Assembly (NCBI GenBank): GCA_031282565.1
Contig: JAITDL010000043.1
Span: 1-23,032 of the forward strand
Reading direction: 5' to 3'
Source of the DNA: Puniceicoccales bacterium
Lineage (GTDB): Bacteria; Verrucomicrobiota; Verrucomicrobiia; Opitutales; JAIRLM01
DNA: 23,032 nucleotides
Shown here piece by piece: positions 1 through 7,156 of this stretch. How positions within the stretch are numbered: position 1 is the stretch's first letter; each line of letters opens with the position of its first letter. Under the pieces are notes generated by a model. That model made no database searches. It was not told the origin of the DNA and saw nothing but the letters and a program-made list of their open reading frames with translations. The translations under genes were made by a program, and so were the position numbers.

Positions 1-357
1 GTGGAAAATCTTCTCCCTGATGGATCGAACTACATCTTGGCCAATTTGCGCCACAATGCATGTTGCAAAAAAGCCTGACATGGAACGTATTCCAATCAAT
101 ATAACGGGAAGGGAGCAGTAGAATGCGACGGCCTTTATCGATGTCCCCGGCGAATCAAAGATACGTCGCACAAGATATTTAAGAAGGATTGGCATGGCGA
201 AGCCGCTGCTAAACCCAGATATAATTCCGAGAAATAGCGCACAGACGACGAGCCACCGCAGCGATCGCAGTTCTCGCAGGTATTTCACGGCACAAGCATA
301 TGCGCGCCAACAGTCACGGCCACTGTCGCGCCGCCCCAGAGCATTTTTCACTGCCAT
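1..357 (-). CDS. ABC exporter, MsbA-like transmembrane domain (partial, N-terminal 119 residues)
   Basis: The minus strand reads as an open frame from an ATG at 357 to the window edge, so only the N-terminus is present. It shows a basic start (a YLRELRSLRW stretch), a first hydrophobic segment at about residues 31-56, a second at about 79-105, and then a segment ending QIGQDVVRSIREKIF. That order is typical of the first two transmembrane helices and first cytoplasmic loop of type I ABC exporters such as the lipid A flippase MsbA. The ATPase domain would lie outside the window, so the substrate cannot be read. The start is 64 bases after gltX ends, so the two are probably co-transcribed. The ribosome site is weak (AGGG before the ATG), and the frame stays open upstream, so an earlier TTG near 399 is possible. 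Confidence 0.75.
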   Translation of the reverse strand, partial: MAVKNALGRRDSGRDCWRAYACAVKYLRELRSLRWLVVCALFLGIISGFSSGFAMPILLKYLVRRIFDSPGTSIKAVAFYCSLPVILIGIRSMSGFFATCIVAQIGQDVVRSIREKIFH

Positions 358-421
358 TGCCCTATGCGATCCGATGTTGCGAGTAAAGACAATACGCAAC
401 GGCCGCCAGACGGCATGGCCA

Positions 422-1765
422 CTATGGATTTCCGGCTGAGTATTGGCGAAGAAAATTTTCCAAGCGCTTTACCGTGCGGTCTTTGCCAATGACTGCAACC
501 ATGGCATAGAATCCAGGGCCAACGGACTGGCCTGATACGGCAAAGCGAATCGAATGGATGTAGTCACCCGTTTTTCTCCCATTGGTCGCGGCTAATTTTT
601 GTGTAAATTGTTCGAGGGATTCAACATCCCATCGGTCACCAAGTTCCCAAAGTGCCGCCAAAAATTCTCCAACGCTGGCTAATGAATTTCCAGAAGAAAT
701 AATTTTCCCTTCGGCAGTTGCGTCACGCTGGTAGTCGTCCCGGAAAAAATAGGCGCAAAAGTGCTCCAGCTCTGCAAGTTCGCGCAATTTTTCCTGGCAG
801 ATGCCCAGCACCGATCGCACGTAGGCTCCATCACTCGAATCGTCGACGAGGCCGGCATTCCGCAAAAGTGGAATTGCCCTGGAATAGAAATCGTCGAAAG
901 CCATGCGGCGCAGGTATTCGCCGTTTATGTGGGCGAGTTTTTTTTCGTCGAACCTGGCGTTATTTTTGTTAATCCCAGGCAGGTCAAATAGTGCGATAAT
1001 CTCTTCTATGGGAAGGATTTCTCTATCGTCCTTAGGCGACCATCCAAGCAGGCACAGATAGTTGCGTACAGCTTCCGGCAGGTAATTGCGCCCGGCGTAG
1101 TCCTCAATCAGAGCACCGCTGTCACGTTTGCTCATCTTACCGGGGCCGTTCGTTTTAAGTATCAGTGGGATGTGTGCAAATGTCGGCGGCTGCCGACCAA
1201 ACGCCAAAAACAGCTCCACGTGCTTGCTGCTGTTTGATAGATGATCTTCTCCGCGAATTACATGGCTAATTCCCATGGCAATGTCATCGACGACATTCAC
1301 GAAGTGGAAAACGGGCTGCCCGTCGGAGCGAACAATTACAAAGTCTTTTTCCTCTAGACGTTGCACTTTGCCACGAATTTTATCGTCAATCTGGGACATG
1401 GACCCGGAAACGCGGAACCAAACTGCACCGTCCCTGTCGTAGGCGCGGCCGCAGTCGCGCAATTGCTGTAGATACTCTGCATATATTTCGCTCCGTTTGC
1501 TTTGGAAGTATGGTTCGTGGGGGCCTCCGACTTCCGGACCCTCATCCCAGTCGAGGCCAAGCCATTTCATGCCGTCGATGAGGACCCGCAGAGCTTCTTC
1601 GCTGTCACGTTTTTTGTCCGTGTCTTCGATTCGGAGCACGAATGTTCCGCCGCAATGTCTTGCGTAGAGCCAATTGAACAGCGCAGTGCGGGCGCCGCCT
1701 ATGTGGAAAAAACCAGTTGGACTTGGCGCGAAGCGCACCCGTACCTGACCGTTGGAGGTGTTCAT
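422..1765 (-). CDS. gltX: Glutamate--tRNA ligase
   Basis: Class I aminoacyl-tRNA synthetase that charges tRNA-Glu with glutamate in the cytoplasm. The nucleotide-binding HIGH motif appears as HIGG at residues 21-24 inside FAPSPTGFFHIGG. The second signature, KMSKR, is at 210-214. The catalytic core between them (IRGEDHLSNSSKH, HIPLIL) is well conserved. At 447 residues it is shorter than many bacterial GltX of roughly 470-490. The region after LRDCGRAYD passes directly to GAVWFRVS, without the cysteine-containing insertion (the zinc-site region) that many GltX carry there. It begins inside the stop codon of the upstream gene (ATGA overlap), which suggests translational coupling. Identification is secure; tRNA specificity (discriminating or not) cannot be read. 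Confidence 0.97.
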   Translation of the reverse strand: MNTSNGQVRVRFAPSPTGFFHIGGARTALFNWLYARHCGGTFVLRIEDTDKKRDSEEALRVLIDGMKWLGLDWDEGPEVGGPHEPYFQSKRSEIYAEYLQQLRDCGRAYDRDGAVWFRVSGSMSQIDDKIRGKVQRLEEKDFVIVRSDGQPVFHFVNVVDDIAMGISHVIRGEDHLSNSSKHVELFLAFGRQPPTFAHIPLILKTNGPGKMSKRDSGALIEDYAGRNYLPEAVRNYLCLLGWSPKDDREILPIEEIIALFDLPGINKNNARFDEKKLAHINGEYLRRMAFDDFYSRAIPLLRNAGLVDDSSDGAYVRSVLGICQEKLRELAELEHFCAYFFRDDYQRDATAEGKIISSGNSLASVGEFLAALWELGDRWDVESLEQFTQKLAATNGRKTGDYIHSIRFAVSGQSVGPGFYAMVAVIGKDRTVKRLENFLRQYSAGNP

Positions 1766-3492
1766 TTTCCTTCGTCCGATGGTATCATGTCAACGGCCAC
1801 GGAAAAGCGATAGCTGTTATCTACTTGGAGGAGAATCGGTGTGGTCCTGGTGTAGTGGGACATTGGTGCAAACGGCCCGCGTATTGGTGAGTCGTCGCCA
1901 TCTTCCCATTCGCCGTGGAAGTCGTCGTGCAAGATTTTGGCGCGCAAACTCATTTCGCCGTCCGCTGCCGGAATCGGAACGGCGTAGCAGAAGCGCTCCA
2001 TGCGGGCAACTTTTTTGGGAACAAATACATATTCAAGTCGCATTTCATTGCCGTTGAAGCTCCATTGCACTTTGCAACTTCCGAAACCTGGCAGCAGCTC
2101 GCCGTCGATGGAGATGACCTCCGGCTGTTCGTAGCGGAATTGGAAACTCCTGGAGGCGCCGAGTCCGGTTGCTATGTTTTTGCCGTAGAATGACGGTGCA
2201 ATGGTCTTGCCGCCGACAGTCAGAAGTGGCAGCAGAGGCGGGACGTCCCACTCGATGGAAGCATCCAAAATTCCTGCGCAGTGTGGAAATGCCGCCGATT
2301 TATTCCTCGCGACTCCGCATTCTTCCCTAGGCGGTGACAGCAGCGGAAGTTGAAATGACGGACCGCCATTGCCGCAGCCGTAGATCATCAGTCCTCTGTC
2401 GTATTTCGATCCGGATTCGAATGAAACAAATCTACCACCTTCGGCCACATTTACTTCCGTGCCGGCGGAAAATGTGTCGCGCACATTTTTCCCGAATTGA
2501 TGCCACAGCGCGAGTTGGTGCACAACTTCTGCGGCTATGCCAACTTGCGAGAATCCGCTAGAGTGGTGGCCAACGGCGGCCGCTGGCAGGATGATATTGC
2601 CTGTTTCGCTGTCGAAATGGTTAAAAAAGAAATTGCGGAAGTGGCGACCAAGGAGTGCGATCTGCGATTCGCGTTGGACAGGATCTATCCAACCGTCCGC
2701 CAATGCGCAGAGGATGGCGCTGCAGCTGCAAACTGTTCCGAGACACCCAGACGGTTCTCCGTATGCCCAGGAGCTGCCATCGCGCTGAAGCAGATATGGC
2801 AAAATGCGCAGGTACCGTGCCATGCATGAGCGAAGATCGTGGAGTCGCCGTTCGCGAATGTGTGAATTCGCGTGGCGCTGGAGCGCTTCCCTGACGAGAA
2901 GCAATCCCATGAGCCCAGATGCGTCGTAGCGGCCCTGGAGCTGGTCCATTGCCGAGCAGTCGACGAATCCAGCTGCCGGCGATGCGAGTAGCTCCTTTAG
3001 GTAGTCTTCCACAAGCTTTTCCGAATCGTCCGTGCTCACAAATCCCATGCCGGAAGCAACTATGGACCGCACGATTGCGTAGGGCCGCAGCTGCAGCGGA
3101 ACGTCCTCCTTCGTTCTCATCCAGCGCGTTATGCGGTCGCGGATGGAATCGGGGAATTTTGCCCATGCACCGTTACGGGAGCGATTAAGTCCAAGGGCCA
3201 TCAGCGCAATTGCGCCGCGGGCGCAGCCTACCATGCAATCCCCACGGCTGTGGTGGTAAAATTGCCCGGCAATGGAGCGCGCAGCCCCGTCGGCCAACTG
3301 CGCACAGGCCTCGCCACTTCCCATTGCTGCTGCACATGAAGCCAGTGCATGGGCAATTGGGCCCGGCTGCAAGCCGACGGACGGGTCCGCGTCGCCAAGC
3401 TCACTAACGCGGCCGTCCTCTCCTATTTGGGTGACAAGGTGGCCGGCGATATGTTGAGCGATATCCAAACTTTGTTCAGCGAAATTTCGCAT
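1762..3492 (-). CDS. Uncharacterised 576-residue protein, possible helical toroid plus beta domain
   Basis: I do not recognise the family with certainty. Residues about 1-330 are helix-rich with many small residues (for example CARGAIALMALGLN, GLMGLLLVREALQ, SCSAILCALADGW). Residues about 340-576 look beta-rich with repeated aromatic and glycine-containing strands. This order is reminiscent of polysaccharide-lyase or heparinase II/III-type proteins, but I see no catalytic signature, so that is only an inference. There is no obvious signal peptide or membrane segment, so it is probably cytoplasmic. Its stop codon overlaps the gltX start by four bases, and it follows the carbohydrate-binding-like gene by 106 bases on the same strand. 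A link to stored or cell-surface glycans is possible but unproven. Confidence 0.8.
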   Translation of the reverse strand: MRNFAEQSLDIAQHIAGHLVTQIGEDGRVSELGDADPSVGLQPGPIAHALASCAAAMGSGEACAQLADGAARSIAGQFYHHSRGDCMVGCARGAIALMALGLNRSRNGAWAKFPDSIRDRITRWMRTKEDVPLQLRPYAIVRSIVASGMGFVSTDDSEKLVEDYLKELLASPAAGFVDCSAMDQLQGRYDASGLMGLLLVREALQRHANSHIRERRLHDLRSCMARYLRILPYLLQRDGSSWAYGEPSGCLGTVCSCSAILCALADGWIDPVQRESQIALLGRHFRNFFFNHFDSETGNIILPAAAVGHHSSGFSQVGIAAEVVHQLALWHQFGKNVRDTFSAGTEVNVAEGGRFVSFESGSKYDRGLMIYGCGNGGPSFQLPLLSPPREECGVARNKSAAFPHCAGILDASIEWDVPPLLPLLTVGGKTIAPSFYGKNIATGLGASRSFQFRYEQPEVISIDGELLPGFGSCKVQWSFNGNEMRLEYVFVPKKVARMERFCYAVPIPAADGEMSLRAKILHDDFHGEWEDGDDSPIRGPFAPMSHYTRTTPILLQVDNSYRFSVAVDMIPSDEGK

Positions 3493-3598
3493 CTATGAAA
3501 CCGGCCGAATCCTCTGCGGTGCCGTGGAGGCTAGTCAAGGGATTTTTGACATTTATTCCATGGTCTTTCCCAAAAAATAGACGCCGTCCGTTGGCCGG

Positions 3599-4003
3599 TC
3601 AAAAACTTGGTACCACGGTGATGGAATTTCCGTTGCAAATGTGGTTATCGCCGCGCTCCCATAGCACGTCATTGAGGAGCAGTTTGAATTCGATCTTCCC
3701 CGTAGGTTTTATGGTCAAGCTCCATTCGCTTGGCCCATTGTTCTCCAGTGCAATGCCGCGTTCCCAGGATAGTCCGCCGCCGTGGCCCCGGATGGTGAGC
3801 CAATTCCCAAAGCCGACGTCTATGTTTGCAACGATTCGTCTGTGTTGACGTTCGCCGCCGCAGCAAAAATGCAGGGCGAAGCAGCTGCCGCCGAGTTGAC
3901 TTTGCGTTTCGTCGACAGTGCGGCAAATTCCGCCGTGTGAGGTTTTGCGAGTCCGCTTTGCCGGCGCAGCGTCGCCGGCTTCCTTGACACTCTTTCTCGC
4001 CAT
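3599..4003 (-). CDS. Small carbohydrate-binding-module-like protein
   Basis: 134 residues. The first ~30 residues are basic and low-complexity (MARKSVKEAGDAAPAKRTRKT). Residues about 57-134 form one beta-rich domain with VGFGNWLTIRGHGGGLSWERG, then WSLTIKPTGKIEFKLLLND and a closing ITVVPSF. The pattern GN-LTIRG-G-GLSW followed by FKLLLND-W resembles starch-binding folds (CBM20/CBM48-like) that I associate with small stand-alone Verrucomicrobiota proteins. No catalytic domain is attached, so a role in binding glycogen or another glucan is inferred. It starts the minus-strand run towards gltX. A good promoter lies directly before the ATG (see 4010-4038), leaving almost no leader. Confidence 0.75.
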   Translation of the reverse strand: MARKSVKEAGDAAPAKRTRKTSHGGICRTVDETQSQLGGSCFALHFCCGGERQHRRIVANIDVGFGNWLTIRGHGGGLSWERGIALENNGPSEWSLTIKPTGKIEFKLLLNDVLWERGDNHICNGNSITVVPSF

Positions 4004-4009
4004 GGAATA

Positions 4010-4038
4010 ATTTTAGCTGCGAATTGCCATTCCCGCAA
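4010..4038 (-). promoter_or_regulatory. Sigma70-type promoter for the carbohydrate-binding-like gene
   Basis: On the minus strand a -35 of TTGCGG (4033-4038) is followed after exactly 17 bases by a -10 of TAAAAT (4010-4015). Only six bases then separate the -10 from the ATG at 4003, so transcription would start at about the start codon. The spacing and -10 match are good. Leaderless initiation is inferred. Confidence 0.55.
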
Positions 4039-4081
4039 TGGTTAAATTGTGCCCAAGAAAACAATTTGCGCAAAAAAATTC

Positions 4082-4110
4082 TTGCGGCCTGGGTTGCATC
4101 CGGACAAAAT
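4082..4110 (+). promoter_or_regulatory. Possible promoter for the FkbM-type methyltransferase gene
   Basis: TTGCGG (4082-4087), a 17-base spacer, then CAAAAT (4105-4110). The ATG follows 13 bases later. The -35 is the same hexamer as in the divergent promoter at 4010-4038, so the 120-bp gap appears to hold two back-to-back promoters. The -35 match is only partial. Confidence 0.4.
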
Positions 4111-4123
4111 TTGCAACTAACGC

Positions 4124-4939
4124 ATGGCAAATCGATCATTTAAGTCAGCAATGCGGCGTCTGCTGTTCTGCGGTTGTGTAGCCGCGCTTTCGCTCCACGG
4201 GCATCTTTTGGCCGACGGCGCCGTGGCCGAGGCGTTTTCCATTGAGCCGAAACCTGCTACGCCGCTCGGTGATTCCGTGTTCCTCATCGACGGTCTGCAG
4301 ATATATCTTCCAGACTACCAGACATCTAAATGGCAGCAGGAGATGGTCAAAAATGGCGATTTCTGCGACGGCGGCACGATGAAACAAATCTGCGAGATAC
4401 TATCTCCTAATCCGGTTATAGTGGACATCGGCGCCGGCATAGGAATCCGCAGCTGCTACTGGGCCGCGAAGACAGATGCCATCAGGGTTATAGCGTTCGA
4501 ACCAATCGAAAGAAATTGCGAGGCCATCAGGAGGAATGTCAAAATTAACAGGTTGCAGAGGAAGGTTATTCTCAACTGTCTGGCCATAGGTGAAGACGAC
4601 GGCCAATTGGACATTGCGGACTTCGATGGCAATGATCCGACGAAGACGCAGCTGCGGTCCAGCGGCAGTGGTGGTCAAATCGAGGCAAAGCGCCTGGATT
4701 CCGTTGACATGGATGTGGGCCGCATCGATTTGATATCTGTCAACGTGAACGGGTTCGAGGAGCAGGTGCTTGCCGGTGCGCGGAAGACTCTGGCCAAGGT
4801 GCGGCCGACATACATATTGATTTGGTCGCTCGGCGACGAGCAAACTGCTGCCGATGTCGACCAGCTGCTGACCGATAGCGACTATGACCGCGCCAAGGAG
4901 TTTGACGGCGGCGCAGTTCTTTACCACAGAATTGATTAG
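4124..4939 (+). CDS. FkbM-family SAM-dependent methyltransferase with apparent signal peptide
   Basis: 271 residues. The Rossmann SAM-binding motif I is clear: VIVDIGAGIGIRSCYWAA with D101-IGAGIG. It is followed by an acidic ribose-binding position (VIAFEPIERN) and then RIDLISVNVNGFEEQVLAGA, the DxVxVDVEGxE-like block seen in FkbM proteins. These enzymes methylate small molecules or sugars, often hydroxyl groups; the substrate is unknown here. The N-terminus has a basic start (MANRSFKSAMRR), a hydrophobic core (about 13-30) and a possible cleavage site after A30 or A37, so export to the periplasm is predicted. That is odd for an enzyme needing cytoplasmic SAM. A later start at the internal ATG (codon 10) would keep the hydrophobic stretch. 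Alternatively the segment could be a membrane anchor. Confidence 0.8.
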   Translation: MANRSFKSAMRRLLFCGCVAALSLHGHLLADGAVAEAFSIEPKPATPLGDSVFLIDGLQIYLPDYQTSKWQQEMVKNGDFCDGGTMKQICEILSPNPVIVDIGAGIGIRSCYWAAKTDAIRVIAFEPIERNCEAIRRNVKINRLQRKVILNCLAIGEDDGQLDIADFDGNDPTKTQLRSSGSGGQIEAKRLDSVDMDVGRIDLISVNVNGFEEQVLAGARKTLAKVRPTYILIWSLGDEQTAADVDQLLTDSDYDRAKEFDGGAVLYHRID

Positions 4940-5054
4940 TGTGAGTTGCACCGAGCCCAATGTCTTCGCCCCGCATGGCGGCGATGAATTCTAAAAAAAG
5001 TGTCCATAATTTGCGTTGACACACAAGCCAATGCCGGTTCCATGGCCCCGTACG

Positions 5055-5180
5055 ATGAAACTTGCCGCTTCTCTGCGATCCCTTAAGTCGCGCCACCCGG
5101 CCTGCAAGGTTGTCAGGCGCAAGGGGAGAGTGTACGTAATTAACAAGTTGGCTCCGCGCTACAAGGCACGGCAGCGCTAG
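5055..5180 (+). CDS. rpmJ: 50S ribosomal protein L36, type B (zinc-free form)
   Basis: 41 residues: MKLAASLRSLKSRHPACKVV, then RRKGRVYVINK and a basic tail ending KARQR. The length, the S-L-K-S-R-H start and the RRKGRVYVINK centre match L36 of the YkgO type. It has a single cysteine (17) and lacks the four-ligand zinc knuckle of type A L36. The coding region is too short for many ORF callers. Its stop codon overlaps the AGGAG ribosome site of the L31 gene, so the two are an operon. No Shine-Dalgarno sequence is visible before its ATG. A TTGACA lies at 5016-5021, but no convincing -10 follows. Confidence 0.95.
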   Translation: MKLAASLRSLKSRHPACKVVRRKGRVYVINKLAPRYKARQR

Positions 5181-5192
5181 GAGATATTGACC

Positions 5193-5441
5193 ATGAAAAA
5201 GGGAGCACATCCGCAGCTATATCCAGTTTGCTACGAAGACGTTTCGAGCGGTAAGCGCATATTTACCGTGTCAACGGTCCGCGGTCGCACCAAGGAAGTG
5301 ATCGATGGAGTGGAATACACCATAGTTCCGCGCGACGTCACCGACGATTCCCACCCGGCGTTCACCGGCATAAAGCGTTTCGTTGACACCGCCGGCCGCG
5401 TGGAAAAGTTCGAGAAGCGCTTCACTCGGCGCCGTTCCTAG
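5193..5441 (+). CDS. rpmE2: 50S ribosomal protein L31, type B (zinc-free form)
   Basis: 82 residues beginning MKKGAHPQLYPVCYEDVSSG. The length, the central VDGVEYTIVPRDVTDDSHP block and the end (FEKRFTRRRS) match type B L31 (YkgM-like), which lacks the zinc-binding cysteine pairs of type A. The ATG at 5193 is chosen over an in-frame TTG at 5187 because AGGAG (5179-5183) lies nine bases upstream of it, an ideal distance. It pairs with type B L36 just upstream, the same pairing as ykgM-ykgO in Escherichia coli. Zur or zinc control cannot be judged, because I see no clear operator. Confidence 0.96.
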   Translation: MKKGAHPQLYPVCYEDVSSGKRIFTVSTVRGRTKEVIDGVEYTIVPRDVTDDSHPAFTGIKRFVDTAGRVEKFEKRFTRRRS

Positions 5442-5461
5442 GCAGTTTTTGGCTGCAATAA

Positions 5462-6109
5462 ATGGCTGCTGTGCGGTCAGATGTAGTTGATCGTGCTTCG
5501 ACAGTCTCCGCCATGCTTTTCTCCATGTATCCGCGCGTGGACGGTTTTCTTAGCTACAATTCTCCATTTCAGCTACTTGTGGCTGTCGTTCTGTCGGCGC
5601 GCTGCAGCGATGTGCGCGTAAATGCCGTTGGCGCAAAATTGTTTGCCGAGGCGCCGGAGGCCGATGATTTGGCTGCGATGGACATCAATGAGCTTGAGAA
5701 AATTCTGCATCCGCTTGGATTTTTTCGGCAGAAGGCACGGGCTGTTCTGGGGCTTTCGAATCAGATTGTCGAAAAATTTTCCGGAGCAGTGCCGCTGAAT
5801 TTTCGGGACCTGGAATCACTTCCCGGTGTCGGCCACAAGACGGCGTCGGTGGTGCTTGGACAATTGACCGATGTGCCTACTTTCCCGGTAGATACGCACG
5901 TTTGGCGGCTGGCCCTGCGCTGGGGACTTTCTAAGGGAAAAACTGCGGCCGCCGTGGAGCGTGATCTGAAAAATCTTTTCGACGAAGAGTTGTGGATGGG
6001 GTTGCACCTGCGCATGATACAACATGGGAGACTGCACTGCACGGCGCGACGATGCGACGGAACGGTCTGCGAAATTTGCCGCAAATTAAGATCAAAGCAA
6101 TGGCAATGA
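5462..6109 (+). CDS. nth: Endonuclease III (DNA glycosylase/AP lyase)
   Basis: 215 residues. The protein removes oxidised pyrimidines and nicks abasic sites in base-excision repair. The helix-hairpin-helix LPGVGHKT (120-127) contains the catalytic lysine K126. The catalytic aspartate is D144 in FPVDTHVWRL, exactly 18 residues on as in the E. coli enzyme (K120/D138). The C-terminal iron-sulphur region has four cysteines (193, 198, 203, 206) spaced C-X4-C-X4-C-X2-C. The usual spacing is C-X6-C-X2-C-X5-C, so cluster binding may be altered. The gene begins 20 bases after L31B and its stop overlaps the psd start by four bases. Confidence 0.95.
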   Translation: MAAVRSDVVDRASTVSAMLFSMYPRVDGFLSYNSPFQLLVAVVLSARCSDVRVNAVGAKLFAEAPEADDLAAMDINELEKILHPLGFFRQKARAVLGLSNQIVEKFSGAVPLNFRDLESLPGVGHKTASVVLGQLTDVPTFPVDTHVWRLALRWGLSKGKTAAAVERDLKNLFDEELWMGLHLRMIQHGRLHCTARRCDGTVCEICRKLRSKQWQ

Positions 6110-6996
6110 AGGCGACAATTTCAACCTACAACCGCTACAGCGGCAGGCTGGAGCCGGAACAGATCTGCGGAGGATTGCTCATCCGCTTCGCCTATGGTAA
6201 TTTGCTTGGGAGGATTTTCCAGTCGACAGTTGGCAGCGGCATAATTTTTTCGCGCATGGCGTCACTGATCGCGAATCGTCGATTTAGTGCGCTTTTCATC
6301 GAGTCATTTGTCCGCCGTCACGGAATTTCGGTCGCGGACTGCGGCAAAGATCTTCGTTCCTATGACACGTTTCAGGAATTTTTTACGAGAAAGTTGAAGC
6401 CCGCTGCGAGACCAATCGACGGCGATAGGGATAGCATTTGCGCGCCGGTGGACGGCCGCTATCTGCACATTGCGAAACTGCCACAGGCTGGGACAGTTGC
6501 CGTTAAAGGTCGCCGGCTCAAGTTGGAAGAGCTTCTCGGCAGCGTGTCGCTTGCTAGGAAGTTTGTAGGTGGGAGTGCATTCATCGCGCGGCTTGCTCCA
6601 TTTGACTACCACCGCTTCCATTTTCCCTGTGACGGCGTGCCGAATAGGTCTCTGCGCCTCGGACATAGGTTGCACGGCGTGCACCAACTTGCCCTCGAAA
6701 GAGTTAGGGCACTGTGCACCAACCGCAGATTTCTGACGAGGATAGTTAGCGATTCTGGGGAAGTTGCCATGGTGGAGGTTGGTGCGACATTCGTTGGCTC
6801 AGTGAAGCAGTGCTATGTTCCCGGCGTACACGCGAAAAAAGGTGATGAAAAAGGTTTTTTTGCCCTCGGCGGATCAACGGTTGTGCTGCTGTTCGAGCCC
6901 GGCGCCGCCGTGGCAGCCAATGACATTCGCCATTGGAGCGGCCGTGACGTGGAGACCTACGTAAAAATGGGCGACTGCATTGCGGCGCGCTCCTAG
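6106..6996 (+). CDS. psd: Phosphatidylserine decarboxylase proenzyme
   Basis: Membrane enzyme that converts phosphatidylserine to phosphatidylethanolamine. 296 residues from the chosen ATG, which overlaps the nth stop codon (ATGA). The same frame is open back to 5992 inside nth, but the family start (YNRYSG after a few residues) fits 6106 or the ATG at 6100. The self-cleavage motif is GGST, with S257 predicted to become the pyruvoyl group, giving a beta chain of about 256 residues and an alpha chain of about 40. The charge-relay residues are visible as D116 (APVDGR) and the histidines of FDYHRFHFP (169/172). Coupling to nth looks like genome compaction rather than shared function. Confidence 0.95.
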   Translation: MKATISTYNRYSGRLEPEQICGGLLIRFAYGNLLGRIFQSTVGSGIIFSRMASLIANRRFSALFIESFVRRHGISVADCGKDLRSYDTFQEFFTRKLKPAARPIDGDRDSICAPVDGRYLHIAKLPQAGTVAVKGRRLKLEELLGSVSLARKFVGGSAFIARLAPFDYHRFHFPCDGVPNRSLRLGHRLHGVHQLALERVRALCTNRRFLTRIVSDSGEVAMVEVGATFVGSVKQCYVPGVHAKKGDEKGFFALGGSTVVLLFEPGAAVAANDIRHWSGRDVETYVKMGDCIAARS

Positions 6997-7050
6997 AAAT
7001 CTTCGAAAGGCATTGACAATGGATCCGCCGGCCCCAGCAAGTGGTTTGTC

Positions 7051-7123
<73 letters not shown>

Positions 7124-7156
7124 CCGCGCAGTTTTTTTCTTCTAGATGTGCTGCGA

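Noticed and set aside
194..439. 81-codon plus-strand frame near the left edge
   Set aside because: It is antisense to the ABC exporter start and the end of gltX. The minus strand reads as a coherent membrane protein.
2621..3166. 181-codon minus-strand frame inside the 576-residue gene
   Set aside because: It is on the same strand in another frame and is arginine/serine/proline-rich, typical of an out-of-frame reading of a GC-rich gene.
5992..6105. Extended psd start inside nth
   Set aside because: It would overlap nth by more than 100 bases. The family N-terminus begins near 6106 and the ATGA overlap is a classic coupled start.
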